Part shown: piece by piece, positions 14,931-23,474 of the stretch
Layout: each line of letters opens with the position of its first letter
How positions within the stretch are numbered: position 1 is the first letter of the stretch
DNA from: Flavobacteriales bacterium
Lineage (GTDB): Bacteria > Bacteroidota > Bacteroidia > Flavobacteriales_D > JABDKJ01
Reading direction: 5' to 3'
Length of the DNA stretch: 34,005 nt
Assembly (NCBI GenBank): GCA_013001705.1
Contig: JABDLZ010000293.1
Coordinates: forward strand, 1-34,005
The notes under the pieces: model-generated
The model's input: only the letters and a program-made list of their open reading frames with translations
Told to the model about the DNA's origin: nothing
The model's database searches: none
Translations under genes and position numbers: made by a program

Positions 14931-16304
14931 ATGAACTCTTTGTTGCAACGTCTGGGGGATTTCTTTGCCATACAGGTACGCAAGGTCCTGCCTGATTCTT
15001 TTGTTTTTGCCATCATCCTGACCTTGGTCACGATGGGACTGGCCCTAGGGCTGACCGATACCGGAGCGCTGGAACTCATGGGACAATGGATAGGAGGGCT
15101 CTACAGCCCCAAGATCCTCACTTTTGGATTCTTCATGATGATGATCCTCTGTTTTGGATATACCATGGGGGATAGTCGGGTCATGCGGAATTTCTTTCAT
15201 GCCCTCAGCAAACGTATCCATCGCCCTACACAGGTGTATCTGGTGATCACCTTGAGCTCATTGATACTCAATCTCATCAATTGGGGCCTCGCCCCGGTCA
15301 CAGCCTTGTTCACGGTAGAACTGTGCAAACGGGTCAAAGGCGTGGATTTCAGACTGGCCTGTGCCGCACTGTATTCTGGGATGTTGGTATGGCATGGGGG
15401 ACTTTCCTCTTCAGCCGCCATCATGATGGCCTCGGAGAGCACGGCTTCGGTATTCATAGATGCGGGCTTGATCGAGGATGTCATCCCTGTCACGGAAACC
15501 TTGCTGCACCCTTTGAATATCGCGCTCATCGGATTCACCCTTTTCATCCTGCCTATGATGATACTGTGGATCAGACCGGCCTATGACCCACATTTCGATG
15601 CGGCTTTGAGAATCCAAGGAGAACAGGATAATGAGGAGGTCCTTGATGCTGCCACTCAGGAAGAGGAATCCCATCCCACCTGGGCCGATCGGCTGAACAG
15701 AGCCTATATCATCAACATCATTTTGGCTGTGCTCTGTGTAGTGGGACTGGTCCTTTCTGTTCAGAATAAGGGCTTCGATCTCACCGCCTTGACCTTGCTG
15801 ATGCTCACTGGAGCACTTCTTCTACAAGGAAGTCCGATACGATTTGTCCATGTGATGAAGGATGCCATCAAAGGAGCAAGTGATATCGTAGTACAATTCC
15901 CTCTCTTCGGAGGAATCATGGGCATCTTCATCGGATCGGGCCTGGCCGTCATATTTGCCGATCAATTGCTCAGCATCGGGGATGGACAAAGCCTCCCGTG
16001 GCTTGCTTTTGTATGCTCTTCTGTGGTCAATCTCTTCATTCCCTCAGGTGGAGGTGAATGGCTGGTACTGGGGCCTCCCCTGCTGGAAGCTGCCGGACGT
16101 TCTGGAGCTGACATAGGCAAGACCATCATCGCCTTTGCTTATGGGGACTCGCTGACCAATCTGATGAATCCATTCTGGACGTTGACCTTCCTACCTATCA
16201 TGGGGCGCTTGATCAAGATGGAGACCCGGGATTTCATGGGCTATACCGTTTTTCTCTGTTTGGTATTCTTCGTTTTCGAGTCCCTTATCATCTGGTTGGT
16301 CTGA
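14931..16304 (+). CDS. Short-chain fatty acid transporter (AtoE family)
   Basis: A 457-aa polytopic inner-membrane protein with roughly ten to twelve hydrophobic segments. The opening RLGDFFAIQVRKVLPDSFVF and the segments NWGLAPVTALF, WHGGLSSSAAI and IPSGGGEWLVLGP are typical of the AtoE/short-chain fatty acid transporter family, which imports acids such as butyrate or acetoacetate. The frame is open from an ATG at 14892, but family members begin at about the ATG at 14931, and a candidate promoter lies between the two. No catabolic genes flank it. It converges on the gene ending at 16309 with four bases between the stops. Confidence 0.88.
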   Translation: MNSLLQRLGDFFAIQVRKVLPDSFVFAIILTLVTMGLALGLTDTGALELMGQWIGGLYSPKILTFGFFMMMILCFGYTMGDSRVMRNFFHALSKRIHRPTQVYLVITLSSLILNLINWGLAPVTALFTVELCKRVKGVDFRLACAALYSGMLVWHGGLSSSAAIMMASESTASVFIDAGLIEDVIPVTETLLHPLNIALIGFTLFILPMMILWIRPAYDPHFDAALRIQGEQDNEEVLDAATQEEESHPTWADRLNRAYIINIILAVLCVVGLVLSVQNKGFDLTALTLLMLTGALLLQGSPIRFVHVMKDAIKGASDIVVQFPLFGGIMGIFIGSGLAVIFADQLLSIGDGQSLPWLAFVCSSVVNLFIPSGGGEWLVLGPPLLEAAGRSGADIGKTIIAFAYGDSLTNLMNPFWTLTFLPIMGRLIKMETRDFMGYTVFLCLVFFVFESLIIWLV

Positions 16305-16308
16305 GTGA

Positions 16309-16788
16309 TCAACCAGGGGGCATCACCTTCCAATCACTATCGAGATAGTGCCGTTTACCTTCGGTAAGGAGCGGAATGGATATCGCACTCATACCTAGAC
16401 CGGCCCCCGTGATGAGTCCGGTACTTAAGAATCCCAATCCTCCTGCAGAAGCCACATAGATGATACCCGCAGTCGTCAAGCAAAGCCCCGCTGTGGCCAA
16501 GGTGATACCCAATACCTTGGTCCATTTGGTACGTACACCTATCCACGTGATGTCACGAAGACGGTAACGGGTGCCATCAACAGAAATCTCTTTTTCTCCC
16601 ACCCCATCCAAGACGCCCTTGACCTTCTCCCCCTCGATGGAAAGTACCACCTTGGCTCCTACAGGAATCACCTTGGTGTCCCTTTTCAATCGGTGCAACA
16701 GATGTATTCCATCCTGTTGAAGATCTGCAGTCTGGGCAGAAGAACCAATGAACAGAAAGGCAAGAGCTATGGTCAGGATATATCTCAT
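16309..16788 (-). CDS. Small exported/membrane protein, uncharacterised
   Basis: A 159-aa protein with an N-terminal signal peptide (ILTIALAFLFIGSSAQ). A beta-rich segment follows (about 40-85; VGAKVVLSIEGEKVKGVLDGVGEKEISV..) that looks like a small SH3/Sm-like barrel, and then two closely spaced hydrophobic helices (about 92-135) rich in glycine. The C-terminus ends GKRHYLDSDWKV, a pattern I associate with small Bacteroidota envelope proteins. The start overlaps the glmM stop by four bases (ATGA), so it is translated with a peptidoglycan precursor enzyme. No function is recognised. Confidence 0.7.
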   Translation of the reverse strand: MRYILTIALAFLFIGSSAQTADLQQDGIHLLHRLKRDTKVIPVGAKVVLSIEGEKVKGVLDGVGEKEISVDGTRYRLRDITWIGVRTKWTKVLGITLATAGLCLTTAGIIYVASAGGLGFLSTGLITGAGLGMSAISIPLLTEGKRHYLDSDWKVMPPG

Positions 16789-18176
16789 ACCGCTACCGTG
16801 CGAATCTCATCCATGATGCGTTCGGCCAATTCATCGGCCTGGGCTTGGCTCTGGGCCTCGGTGTAGATGCGTATGATGGGCTCGGTATTGGATTTACGCA
16901 TGTGCACCCATCGATCAGCAAAGTCCACCTTCACACCATCGATGGTGCTGATCTGCTCAGTAGCATACTTGCTGCTCATTTGTTCCAAGATGGCATCCAC
17001 ATCGATATCTGGAGTGAGCTGGATCTTGTTCTTGGACATGAAGTAGGCCGGATAACTGGACTTGAGCTCGGTCATGCTCATTCCCTTCTTCACATAGTGC
17101 GTCAAAAAGAGCGCGATACCCAGCAGAGCATCCCGACCGTAGTGCAGGGCAGGGTCGATGATACCTCCATTGCCTTCACCTCCGATAGTCGCACCTACAT
17201 CCTTCATGGTCTGGACCACGTTGACTTCCCCAACTGCCGAAGCATGGTAGGTCTGTCCATGTTTCTCGGTCACATCTCGCAAGGCGCGACTGGAAGAGAG
17301 ATTGCTCACTGTGGGTCCAGGTGAATAGCTGAGTACATGGTCGGCTACGGCCACGAGCGTGTATTCCTCTCCGAACATGTCCCCGTTCTCGCAGATCAGG
17401 GCCAAGCGGTCCACATCGGGATCCACCACTACTCCCAGATGAGCTCCTTCTTTGACGATGCGATCTGAGATCTCGGTGAGGTTCTCTTTCAAAGGTTCGG
17501 GATTGTGCGGGAAATCTCCTGAAGTCTCACAATACATCTCCACTACTTCTCTGACCCCCAACCGATGCAGGATATTCGGAACGCTGATCCCACCCGTGCT
17601 ATTGACGCAATCGCATATGACCTTGATTCCGGCAGATCGGATGGCTTCGACATCCACACCTTCCATCTGAAGTATGGCATCGATGTGCTTCTCGATCCAG
17701 GAGTCATCGCTCCGCACCTGCCCTAGATCATCTACCTCTACATAATCATAGGTCTGCGACTCGATCATCTGTAGCAACTGCTGGCCGTCAGCCGCTGAGA
17801 TGAATTCGCCTTTCTCGTTGAGCAGTTTGAGGGCATTCCATTGCTTGGGATTATGACTGGCCGTGAGTATGATTCCCGCTTGTGCTCCTTCTGATGCAAC
17901 AGCCACTTCTACAGTGGGGGTGGTACTCAGTCCGAGATCCAGTACATCGACTCCCGAACCCAGCAAGGCCCCTAGGACCAATCGATGGACCATGGGTCCC
18001 GAGATACGCGCATCTCTACCCAGGACCACAGTAGGTCGCGCCACCTGAGGATGGCGTTTCTTGACCCAGGCTGAAAAGGCTGAGCTGAATTTGACGATAT
18101 CCAGAGGGGTCAAGGATCGGTCGGGCTCTCCGCCAATAGTCCCTCGGATACCAGAAATAGATTTGATAAGTGTCAT
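16785..18176 (-). CDS. glmM: Phosphoglucosamine mutase (phosphohexomutase superfamily)
   Basis: A 463-aa enzyme that interconverts glucosamine-6-phosphate and glucosamine-1-phosphate, on the route to UDP-GlcNAc for peptidoglycan, LPS and the diacetamido sugar encoded at 3783-11941. The phosphoserine is Ser107 in TASHNP, the metal-binding loop is DPDVDR (Asp252, 254, 256), the sugar loop is GEGNGG (333-338) and the phosphate loop is RKSNTEPIIRIY near the C-terminus. Phosphomannomutase/phosphoglucomutase activity is the alternative; the GISGIRG-type start and the link to ddl favour GlmM. It overlaps ddl and the small membrane protein by four bases each. Confidence 0.88.
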   Translation of the reverse strand: MTLIKSISGIRGTIGGEPDRSLTPLDIVKFSSAFSAWVKKRHPQVARPTVVLGRDARISGPMVHRLVLGALLGSGVDVLDLGLSTTPTVEVAVASEGAQAGIILTASHNPKQWNALKLLNEKGEFISAADGQQLLQMIESQTYDYVEVDDLGQVRSDDSWIEKHIDAILQMEGVDVEAIRSAGIKVICDCVNSTGGISVPNILHRLGVREVVEMYCETSGDFPHNPEPLKENLTEISDRIVKEGAHLGVVVDPDVDRLALICENGDMFGEEYTLVAVADHVLSYSPGPTVSNLSSSRALRDVTEKHGQTYHASAVGEVNVVQTMKDVGATIGGEGNGGIIDPALHYGRDALLGIALFLTHYVKKGMSMTELKSSYPAYFMSKNKIQLTPDIDVDAILEQMSSKYATEQISTIDGVKVDFADRWVHMRKSNTEPIIRIYTEAQSQAQADELAERIMDEIRTVAV

Positions 18177-19162
18177 TTCTTCTGAAATTGTTCCATGTCG
18201 TTGATGATCATGCGGCTGAGAAGTTCTGTCAGATCCAGTCCTTCTGCACGCAGTTCTTTGGGTATCAGACTCTCTGGGGACATACCCGGTATGGTATTGA
18301 TCTCCACAAAGTACAATCCATCTTCACAAAGAAAGAAATCGGCTCGGGCGATACCCCTGCAATCGGTGATGTCATAGATACGCTTGGAGAGTTCTTGACA
18401 TTTCTTGAATGCTGCTTCGGGAATAGGAGCCGGGACGATCTCTTCCGTCTCAGCATCATCGTACTTCGCAGTATAGTCGAAGAACTCACGGGTAGACCTG
18501 ATCTCGATCACGGGTAAGGCACGTATTGCCCCTTCATCCCTGAAAACCCCGCAGGCCAACTCCTTGCCGGTGAGTAGCGACTCGATGATGACCTCAGGAT
18601 GTATGGCCAAGGCCGTATCGATGGCTGCCTCTAGAGCATCGATGGTCTTCACCTTGGTGACTCCGATACTCGAGCCGGATTCGGTAGGCTTTACAAAACA
18701 GGGAAGGCCTAGCCGATCGACCACTTGCTGAGCATCGGGACGATCATCTGCTCGGAATATGATGTGATCGGCCACGGGTATATCGTGGAGTTTCATCAAC
18801 ACCTGGGTATGCGCTTTATTGAAGGTCAGTGCCATATTCAATAGAGACCCCGTGTTGTAGGGAATACGCATCATATCCAGATAGCCTTGGACTTTCCCAT
18901 CCTCTCCAGGCGTACCGTGTATGATGATATAGGCGTAGTCGAATTGTTTCTTCTGACCTCCCAAGTCGAAGGAAAAGGTATTCAGGTCGAGTGGCTGATC
19001 CCCGGCCGAGGTCTTGGCCACCGAGCCCTCTTCACTCATGACCACCAGATAGGACTCGAACCGCGCTTGATCCAGATGATCCATGATGGTGCCGGCACTC
19101 TTTATGGAGACTTCATACTCTCCACTGAATCCTCCAGCCAATACCGCAATGATGGGTCTCAT
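18173..19162 (-). CDS. ddl: D-alanine--D-alanine ligase
   Basis: A 329-aa ATP-grasp enzyme making D-Ala-D-Ala for the peptidoglycan stem peptide. GGFSGEYEVS opens the protein (with the conserved Glu15), HGTPGEDGKVQG (82-93) is the D-Ala-binding loop, KPTESGSSIGVTKV is the ATP-grasp loop, and ARADFFL and EINTIPGMSPESL carry the metal and active-site residues near the C-terminus. Length is standard. It heads the ddl-glmM-small protein operon, with a TAATTTTG promoter element 20 bases upstream, and is divergent from the PASTA gene. Confidence 0.96.
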   Translation of the reverse strand: MRPIIAVLAGGFSGEYEVSIKSAGTIMDHLDQARFESYLVVMSEEGSVAKTSAGDQPLDLNTFSFDLGGQKKQFDYAYIIIHGTPGEDGKVQGYLDMMRIPYNTGSLLNMALTFNKAHTQVLMKLHDIPVADHIIFRADDRPDAQQVVDRLGLPCFVKPTESGSSIGVTKVKTIDALEAAIDTALAIHPEVIIESLLTGKELACGVFRDEGAIRALPVIEIRSTREFFDYTAKYDDAETEEIVPAPIPEAAFKKCQELSKRIYDITDCRGIARADFFLCEDGLYFVEINTIPGMSPESLIPKELRAEGLDLTELLSRMIINDMEQFQKK

Positions 19163-19182
19163 TTCCTTTTAGCTCTGTGTCT

Positions 19183-19190
19183 CAAAATTA
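19183..19190 (-). promoter_or_regulatory. Promoter -7 element of the ddl-glmM operon
   Basis: TAATTTTG on the minus strand fits TAnnTTTG, 20 bases before the ddl ATG, in the divergent gap (19163-19314). No plus-strand promoter for the PASTA gene is obvious in that gap. Confidence 0.55.
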
Positions 19191-19314
19191 TCCCTGTGCA
19201 TTCACATTGCCGTTCTTCAAGGCTACACTTATGAACAGCAAACGTGCAACAAGGGAGAAGTCTGACCGTTGAGGATCGGTAGAAGCAGAATATCTCAGAT
19301 ATTTGCTCGATCCA

Positions 19315-20136
19315 ATGGCAGACCTGGTAAAGTATATCTTCAGTAAAACCTTTGTCAAGCATGTGGTGATCGCCTCGGCCAGCCTACTCTTGGCGATATT
19401 CCTACTGTTCGTTCTGATGCGGTTCTACACCTCTCATGGGGAGACCCGTCCGATCCCCGATCTGGTGGGGATGCACATCGATGACGCTGCACAGATGGTG
19501 GATGAACAAGGATTACGTATCACAGTAGAAGATGAGGCCTATATAGAAGATGCTCTTCCGGGAAGTGTGATTTCCCAGAATCCCAGCCCCACGTATATGT
19601 TGCCGGACAGTTCTGGCGTGGAACCGCGGATGGTAAAGGAGAATCGGAGGATCTACGTGACCATCGCCTCGAAGAATGCCCCTCAAGTGGAATTCCCAGA
19701 CCTCAAGGGTAAATCCAAGCGGATCGCTCTGAGCCTACTGGAGATCACCGGAATAGAGATCGAGACCATCGATTACGTTCCAGACCGGGTATGCACCGAT
19801 TGTGTGCTAAAAGTCCTGTACAAGGGCAAGGAGATAGAACCCGGTACCAAATTGCGCAAAGGCGATCAGGTCACTTTGGTTCTCGGAAAGAAGAATTCCC
19901 AGTATGTCAGCATTCCAAAGATCAGCGGGTATACCTATGATGAGGCACAGACTATTCTGAACCGTGTTTCGTTGAATCTGGGTCGGGTAGTCGGAGGATG
20001 TCATGATTGTGCTAGCGAGCGTGACACCTTATCTGCATTTGTACTCAAGCAATTCCCTGATTTCGGCAACAGTGTGGAGATGGGTACAGAAGTGGATGTA
20101 CATCTGACCACCGATGAACGACTGTTGGACCAATAA
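19315..20136 (+). CDS. Membrane-anchored PASTA-domain protein
   Basis: A 273-aa protein with a short cytosolic N-terminus, one transmembrane helix (about 17-36) and three periplasmic PASTA domains (about 46-119, 126-192 and 199-266), each with the PDL/PxI-G-x-A start and a hydrophobic end strand (IYVTIA, VTLVLG, VDVHLT). PASTA domains bind peptidoglycan fragments or beta-lactams in other bacteria, but here there is no kinase domain. Domains two and three each contain a CxxC motif (CTDC at 160-163, CHDC at 229-232). The ATG at 19315 is preferred over an in-frame TTG at 19303. It is divergent from ddl and starts the operon with the T9SS protein and rluD. Confidence 0.88.
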   Translation: MADLVKYIFSKTFVKHVVIASASLLLAIFLLFVLMRFYTSHGETRPIPDLVGMHIDDAAQMVDEQGLRITVEDEAYIEDALPGSVISQNPSPTYMLPDSSGVEPRMVKENRRIYVTIASKNAPQVEFPDLKGKSKRIALSLLEITGIEIETIDYVPDRVCTDCVLKVLYKGKEIEPGTKLRKGDQVTLVLGKKNSQYVSIPKISGYTYDEAQTILNRVSLNLGRVVGGCHDCASERDTLSAFVLKQFPDFGNSVEMGTEVDVHLTTDERLLDQ

Positions 20137-20146
20137 TCCGCCCTCA

Positions 20147-22003
20147 ATGCGCAAGACCCTTCTATCTTCCTTCGCAATCATAGTGATGAGCCTAAGTGCT
20201 TTTGCACAGGAGTATACGATACCTCTACGGGAAGACTTGGCCAAGAAGCAGGATACAGAGGAGCGGCTGTCTCAACCCGCCATGCGCGGACAGAATATGG
20301 TGGAACTTCCTTTCATCGATGATTTCTCCCAAGATCATTTTCCTGGAAATGCCGATGGGAACACCGTTCTCTGGGAAGACATGTTCACTACTATCCATAC
20401 AAGTTTCGGAATCGCTCCACCATCCGTGGGCGTAGCGGTTTTCGATGGGATGAATGAATTCGGTCAAGCGTATGATCCCGATAATGGGAACACCAATGGA
20501 CATGCCGATGTGCTCACGTCCATGCCATTGGATCTGGAAGGCAAGGTCAATGTGGTCTTGAGTTTCTTCTATCAGCCTGAAGGCTATGGTGAAGCTCCTG
20601 AACCTGCCGACTCCCTGGTCCTACAGTTCTATGATCCCGGACTGGACCAATGGACCAATAGATGGCATGCGACCGGATCGGGCCTTATCCCATACGTTCC
20701 GGTATTTCTCACGGTACAAGAACAGTTTCTCCAGAACGGTTTCCAGTTCCGTTTCAGGAATTACGGTCGATTGACAGGAGCGCTAGATCAGTGGTCCATC
20801 GATTGGGTCTACTTGGACGAGAATCGATCAGTTGATGACGAGGCTATCACCGATGTGGGTTTCGCAGAACCGGTCTACAGCTTCCTCTCCTCGGATTATG
20901 TCTCTATCCCCTGGGACCATTATACTCCCAGCGCGAGTGAGAATACCATCATACAAAAGGATGTGGTCCTCAGGAACAATCGCATACAAGGTGCCTTGAT
21001 ATCCGAGTCGGGATATAGCGTGGATTTCAACGGTGCTGAGATCGCTTCATTCATCGATTCCCAATCCCCTTCTATCCCGGCCGAAAGCAATGAGGCCATC
21101 ACCCAAGAAGTGAATCAATCTCCCAATTCCTTTGTCTTTCCCACATCGGTCAGTGATACCACAGCCCAATTCGAAGTGGAGTTCTACTTCCAGACCTCAC
21201 CTGACCTACATGATGATAATAACCACCTCTCCTTCACCCAGGTCTTCTCCAATTACTACGCCTTTGACGATGGACAGGCTGACAATGCCTATGGCATACA
21301 GAACTTCAACGGGAGCGGCAAGGTCGCCTTCCAATTTGACATCTTTGAAACGGACACGGTCAAAGCGGTAGACATGTTCTTCCTCTACCAAGGAGGAGCT
21401 GCTTTGGAGGATCAACTCTTCTTCCTCACCATTTGGGAAGAGAACAACGATGCTCCAGGGGAGATCCACTACCAAGACCTCACCTCCAGATTGGTCGATT
21501 TCGATGATCAGGGTGGATTTGTTCGCTATGCGCTTCAGGACACGGTGATCCTAGAGGCCAATACCAGCTACTTCTTCGGCTGGGTGCAGCCCGATGCCAT
21601 TTCACTCAATATCGGTAATGACCTATCCGCCATGCTGAATAGTCAGCGTCTCTACTTCGACATAGGGTCGGGATGGCAGCCATCGTCTTACGAAGGGACC
21701 ATCATGCTCCGTCCAGTTTTCCCTCCAGTGGAAGAACTCATGGTAGGGCTGGAAGAAGCCCAACTCGAGCAACTCGACATCTGGCCCAATCCCGCACAGA
21801 ACACTTTCCAGATCTCAGGTGAGATCCCGAGAGGAGCAGTGGCCCGCCTCATGGATTTACAAGGAAGGGTGGTATCTAGCGAGCAACTCTTCACCTCCCC
21901 ACACCTACTGGATGTCTCATTTACATCGGAAGGGCTTTATCTTGTGGAGATAACCACCCCTAGTGGGTCACGAAGCATCAAGAAAATTGTCATCGACCGA
22001 TAG
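20147..22003 (+). CDS. Secreted protein with T9SS C-terminal sorting domain
   Basis: A 618-aa exported protein. The signal peptide is RKTLLSSFAIIVMSLSAFA, with cleavage likely before Gln21. The central part is beta-rich with many Asp, Asn and aromatic residues, and contains segments such as LPFIDDFS and FDDGQADNAYGI that recur in cell-surface proteins of Bacteroidota. The last approximately 80 residues form a type A type IX sorting domain: LDIWPNPAQNTFQISG, then ARLMDLQGRVV, LLDVSF, EGLYLVEI and a final KKIVID. The protein should thus be moved across the outer membrane and anchored or released. No catalytic motif is seen. It starts ten bases after the PASTA gene and its 3' end overlaps rluD. 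Confidence 0.88.
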   Translation: MRKTLLSSFAIIVMSLSAFAQEYTIPLREDLAKKQDTEERLSQPAMRGQNMVELPFIDDFSQDHFPGNADGNTVLWEDMFTTIHTSFGIAPPSVGVAVFDGMNEFGQAYDPDNGNTNGHADVLTSMPLDLEGKVNVVLSFFYQPEGYGEAPEPADSLVLQFYDPGLDQWTNRWHATGSGLIPYVPVFLTVQEQFLQNGFQFRFRNYGRLTGALDQWSIDWVYLDENRSVDDEAITDVGFAEPVYSFLSSDYVSIPWDHYTPSASENTIIQKDVVLRNNRIQGALISESGYSVDFNGAEIASFIDSQSPSIPAESNEAITQEVNQSPNSFVFPTSVSDTTAQFEVEFYFQTSPDLHDDNNHLSFTQVFSNYYAFDDGQADNAYGIQNFNGSGKVAFQFDIFETDTVKAVDMFFLYQGGAALEDQLFFLTIWEENNDAPGEIHYQDLTSRLVDFDDQGGFVRYALQDTVILEANTSYFFGWVQPDAISLNIGNDLSAMLNSQRLYFDIGSGWQPSSYEGTIMLRPVFPPVEELMVGLEEAQLEQLDIWPNPAQNTFQISGEIPRGAVARLMDLQGRVVSSEQLFTSPHLLDVSFTSEGLYLVEITTPSGSRSIKKIVIDR

Positions 22004-23030
22004 ACCGAGCGACCCCGATTCTTTAGAGGAACAAGAAGACCTCTACGAACATCACCGATTCGTGGCCGACCCCGGACAGGAGGCCTTACGTATCGATCGA
22101 TTCCTGATGGATCGAGTTCCCAATACGAGCCGGACCAAACTACAAGCAGCCGCACTCAACGGTCATATCAAGGTCAATGATCAGATGGTCAAGCCCAACT
22201 ACAAGGTCAGACCAGGCGATGATATCTCTATCGTGCTCCCCTATCCGGTGCGTGAGATCGAACTCATAGCAGAAGACATCCCGCTAGAAATCATTTACGA
22301 GGATGATGACCTGGTAGTGATCGACAAGCAGGCGGGTATGGTCGTGCATCCTGGCTACGGGAATTATACAGGGACCCTGGTCAATGCACTGATGTTCCAT
22401 TTCGGAGAACTGCCCTCAGCTGAGGGCTCGCCTGAGCCCCGTCCCGGTCTTGTACATCGCCTGGACAAGAACACTTCGGGAGCGATGGTGGTCGCCAAGA
22501 CCGAGGAGGCCCTCACACACCTGGCCGGGCAATTCTATGACCGTAGCTCGGACCGTAGATACACGGCCTTAGCATGGGGTGATCTGGATGAGGACGGCAC
22601 TATCACCGGAAACATCGGTCGAAGTCTGAAGAACCGCAAGGTGATGGATGTATTCCCTGATGGGGAGTATGGCAAGCATGCGGTGACCCACTACAAGGTG
22701 CTCGAACGATTGGGCTACGTCACTGTGGTAGAGTGCAAACTGGAGACCGGACGCACCCATCAGATACGCGCCCATATGAAACATATCGGACACCCACTCT
22801 TCGGGGATCATGAGTATGGAGGCGATAAACTATTGAAGGGCACCTCATTCACCAAGTACAAGCAATTCGTGGATAATTGCTTCAAGATGCTTCCGAGACA
22901 GGCCCTCCACGCACGGACGCTTGCCATCACACATCCCCGCTCCGGTGAACGTCTGGAGTTCGAGTCTCCTCTGCCTGAGGATATGAAGAGTGTGATCGAT
23001 AAATGGAGGAATTACATCGCAAGTAGATGA
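21963..23030 (+). CDS. rluD: RluD-type 23S rRNA pseudouridine synthase
   Basis: An approximately 355-aa enzyme of the RluA/RluD family that makes pseudouridines in helix 69 of 23S rRNA. An S4 RNA-binding domain spans about 42-95 (RIDRFLMDRVPNTSRTKLQ..), followed by the catalytic domain with the nucleophile Asp168 in GLVHRLDKNTSGAMVVAKT, RRYTALAWG and LETGRTHQIRAHMKHIGHPLFGD-type motifs. No ATG stands before the S4 domain; GTG at 21963 or TTG at 21987 are the possible starts, both inside the 3' end of the T9SS gene. Its stop overlaps the next start by four bases. Confidence 0.93.
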   Translation: MGHEASRKLSSTDRPSDPDSLEEQEDLYEHHRFVADPGQEALRIDRFLMDRVPNTSRTKLQAAALNGHIKVNDQMVKPNYKVRPGDDISIVLPYPVREIELIAEDIPLEIIYEDDDLVVIDKQAGMVVHPGYGNYTGTLVNALMFHFGELPSAEGSPEPRPGLVHRLDKNTSGAMVVAKTEEALTHLAGQFYDRSSDRRYTALAWGDLDEDGTITGNIGRSLKNRKVMDVFPDGEYGKHAVTHYKVLERLGYVTVVECKLETGRTHQIRAHMKHIGHPLFGDHEYGGDKLLKGTSFTKYKQFVDNCFKMLPRQALHARTLAITHPRSGERLEFESPLPEDMKSVIDKWRNYIASR

Positions 23031-23437
23031 AAGACTATCCCGATAAGGTACTGGTGGCCTGGGGAGAGGCGATGCGGGACAATGAGGATATCTCCAAATG
23101 GCTCCATAAGAATGGATTTGGCGAATTGGTCTATTTCATTCTTTCATTGCGCGGAAGCACACAGGCCGATAAGTGGCTCTTCTCCCATGGACACCCTGAA
23201 ATGGTCGCTCTGGTGGATTTCATCAATGATAAGCCGATAGCTGGTCAATGGTTGGAAAAGCACGGATTCATCCCCCTCAAACGACTGGCAGAAGCTGCTC
23301 TGGATGAACCCGGGGCCGCACAGTGGCTGGCTGCACATGACTACCGCTCCTTGCTACTGATCGTTCCGCGATTGCGAAAACTCATAGAAGACGTGGACTT
23401 CGATACCAATGATGTGCACAAGAGTCCCTGGCGCTAA
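23027..23437 (+). CDS. Small protein of four 25-residue repeats, uncharacterised
   Basis: A 136-aa soluble protein with no signal peptide or membrane segment. Residues 21-120 are four contiguous repeats of exactly 25 residues, beginning DISKWLHKNG, QADKWLFSHG, IAGQWLEKHG and GAAQWLAAHD. The shared pattern is xAxxWLxxHG followed by about 15 helix-favouring residues, which suggests a small alpha-solenoid. A short tail (DVDFDTNDVHKSPWR) follows. Repeat proteins of this type usually bind another protein, but that is inference. It overlaps rluD by four bases (ATGA), which points to coupled translation. I do not recognise the family. Confidence 0.8.
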   Translation: MKDYPDKVLVAWGEAMRDNEDISKWLHKNGFGELVYFILSLRGSTQADKWLFSHGHPEMVALVDFINDKPIAGQWLEKHGFIPLKRLAEAALDEPGAAQWLAAHDYRSLLLIVPRLRKLIEDVDFDTNDVHKSPWR

Positions 23438-23450
23438 GGCTCATACGGAG

Positions 23451-23458
23451 TATCTTCG
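23451..23458 (+). promoter_or_regulatory. Candidate promoter element (TATCTTCG)
   Basis: The octamer stands 24 bases before the ATG at 23475, the same element and spacing as before the sugar operon. It differs from TAnnTTTG at one base. No TTG -33 box is seen. Confidence 0.45.
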
Positions 23459-23474
23459 ATCCCTCTGACGAATC

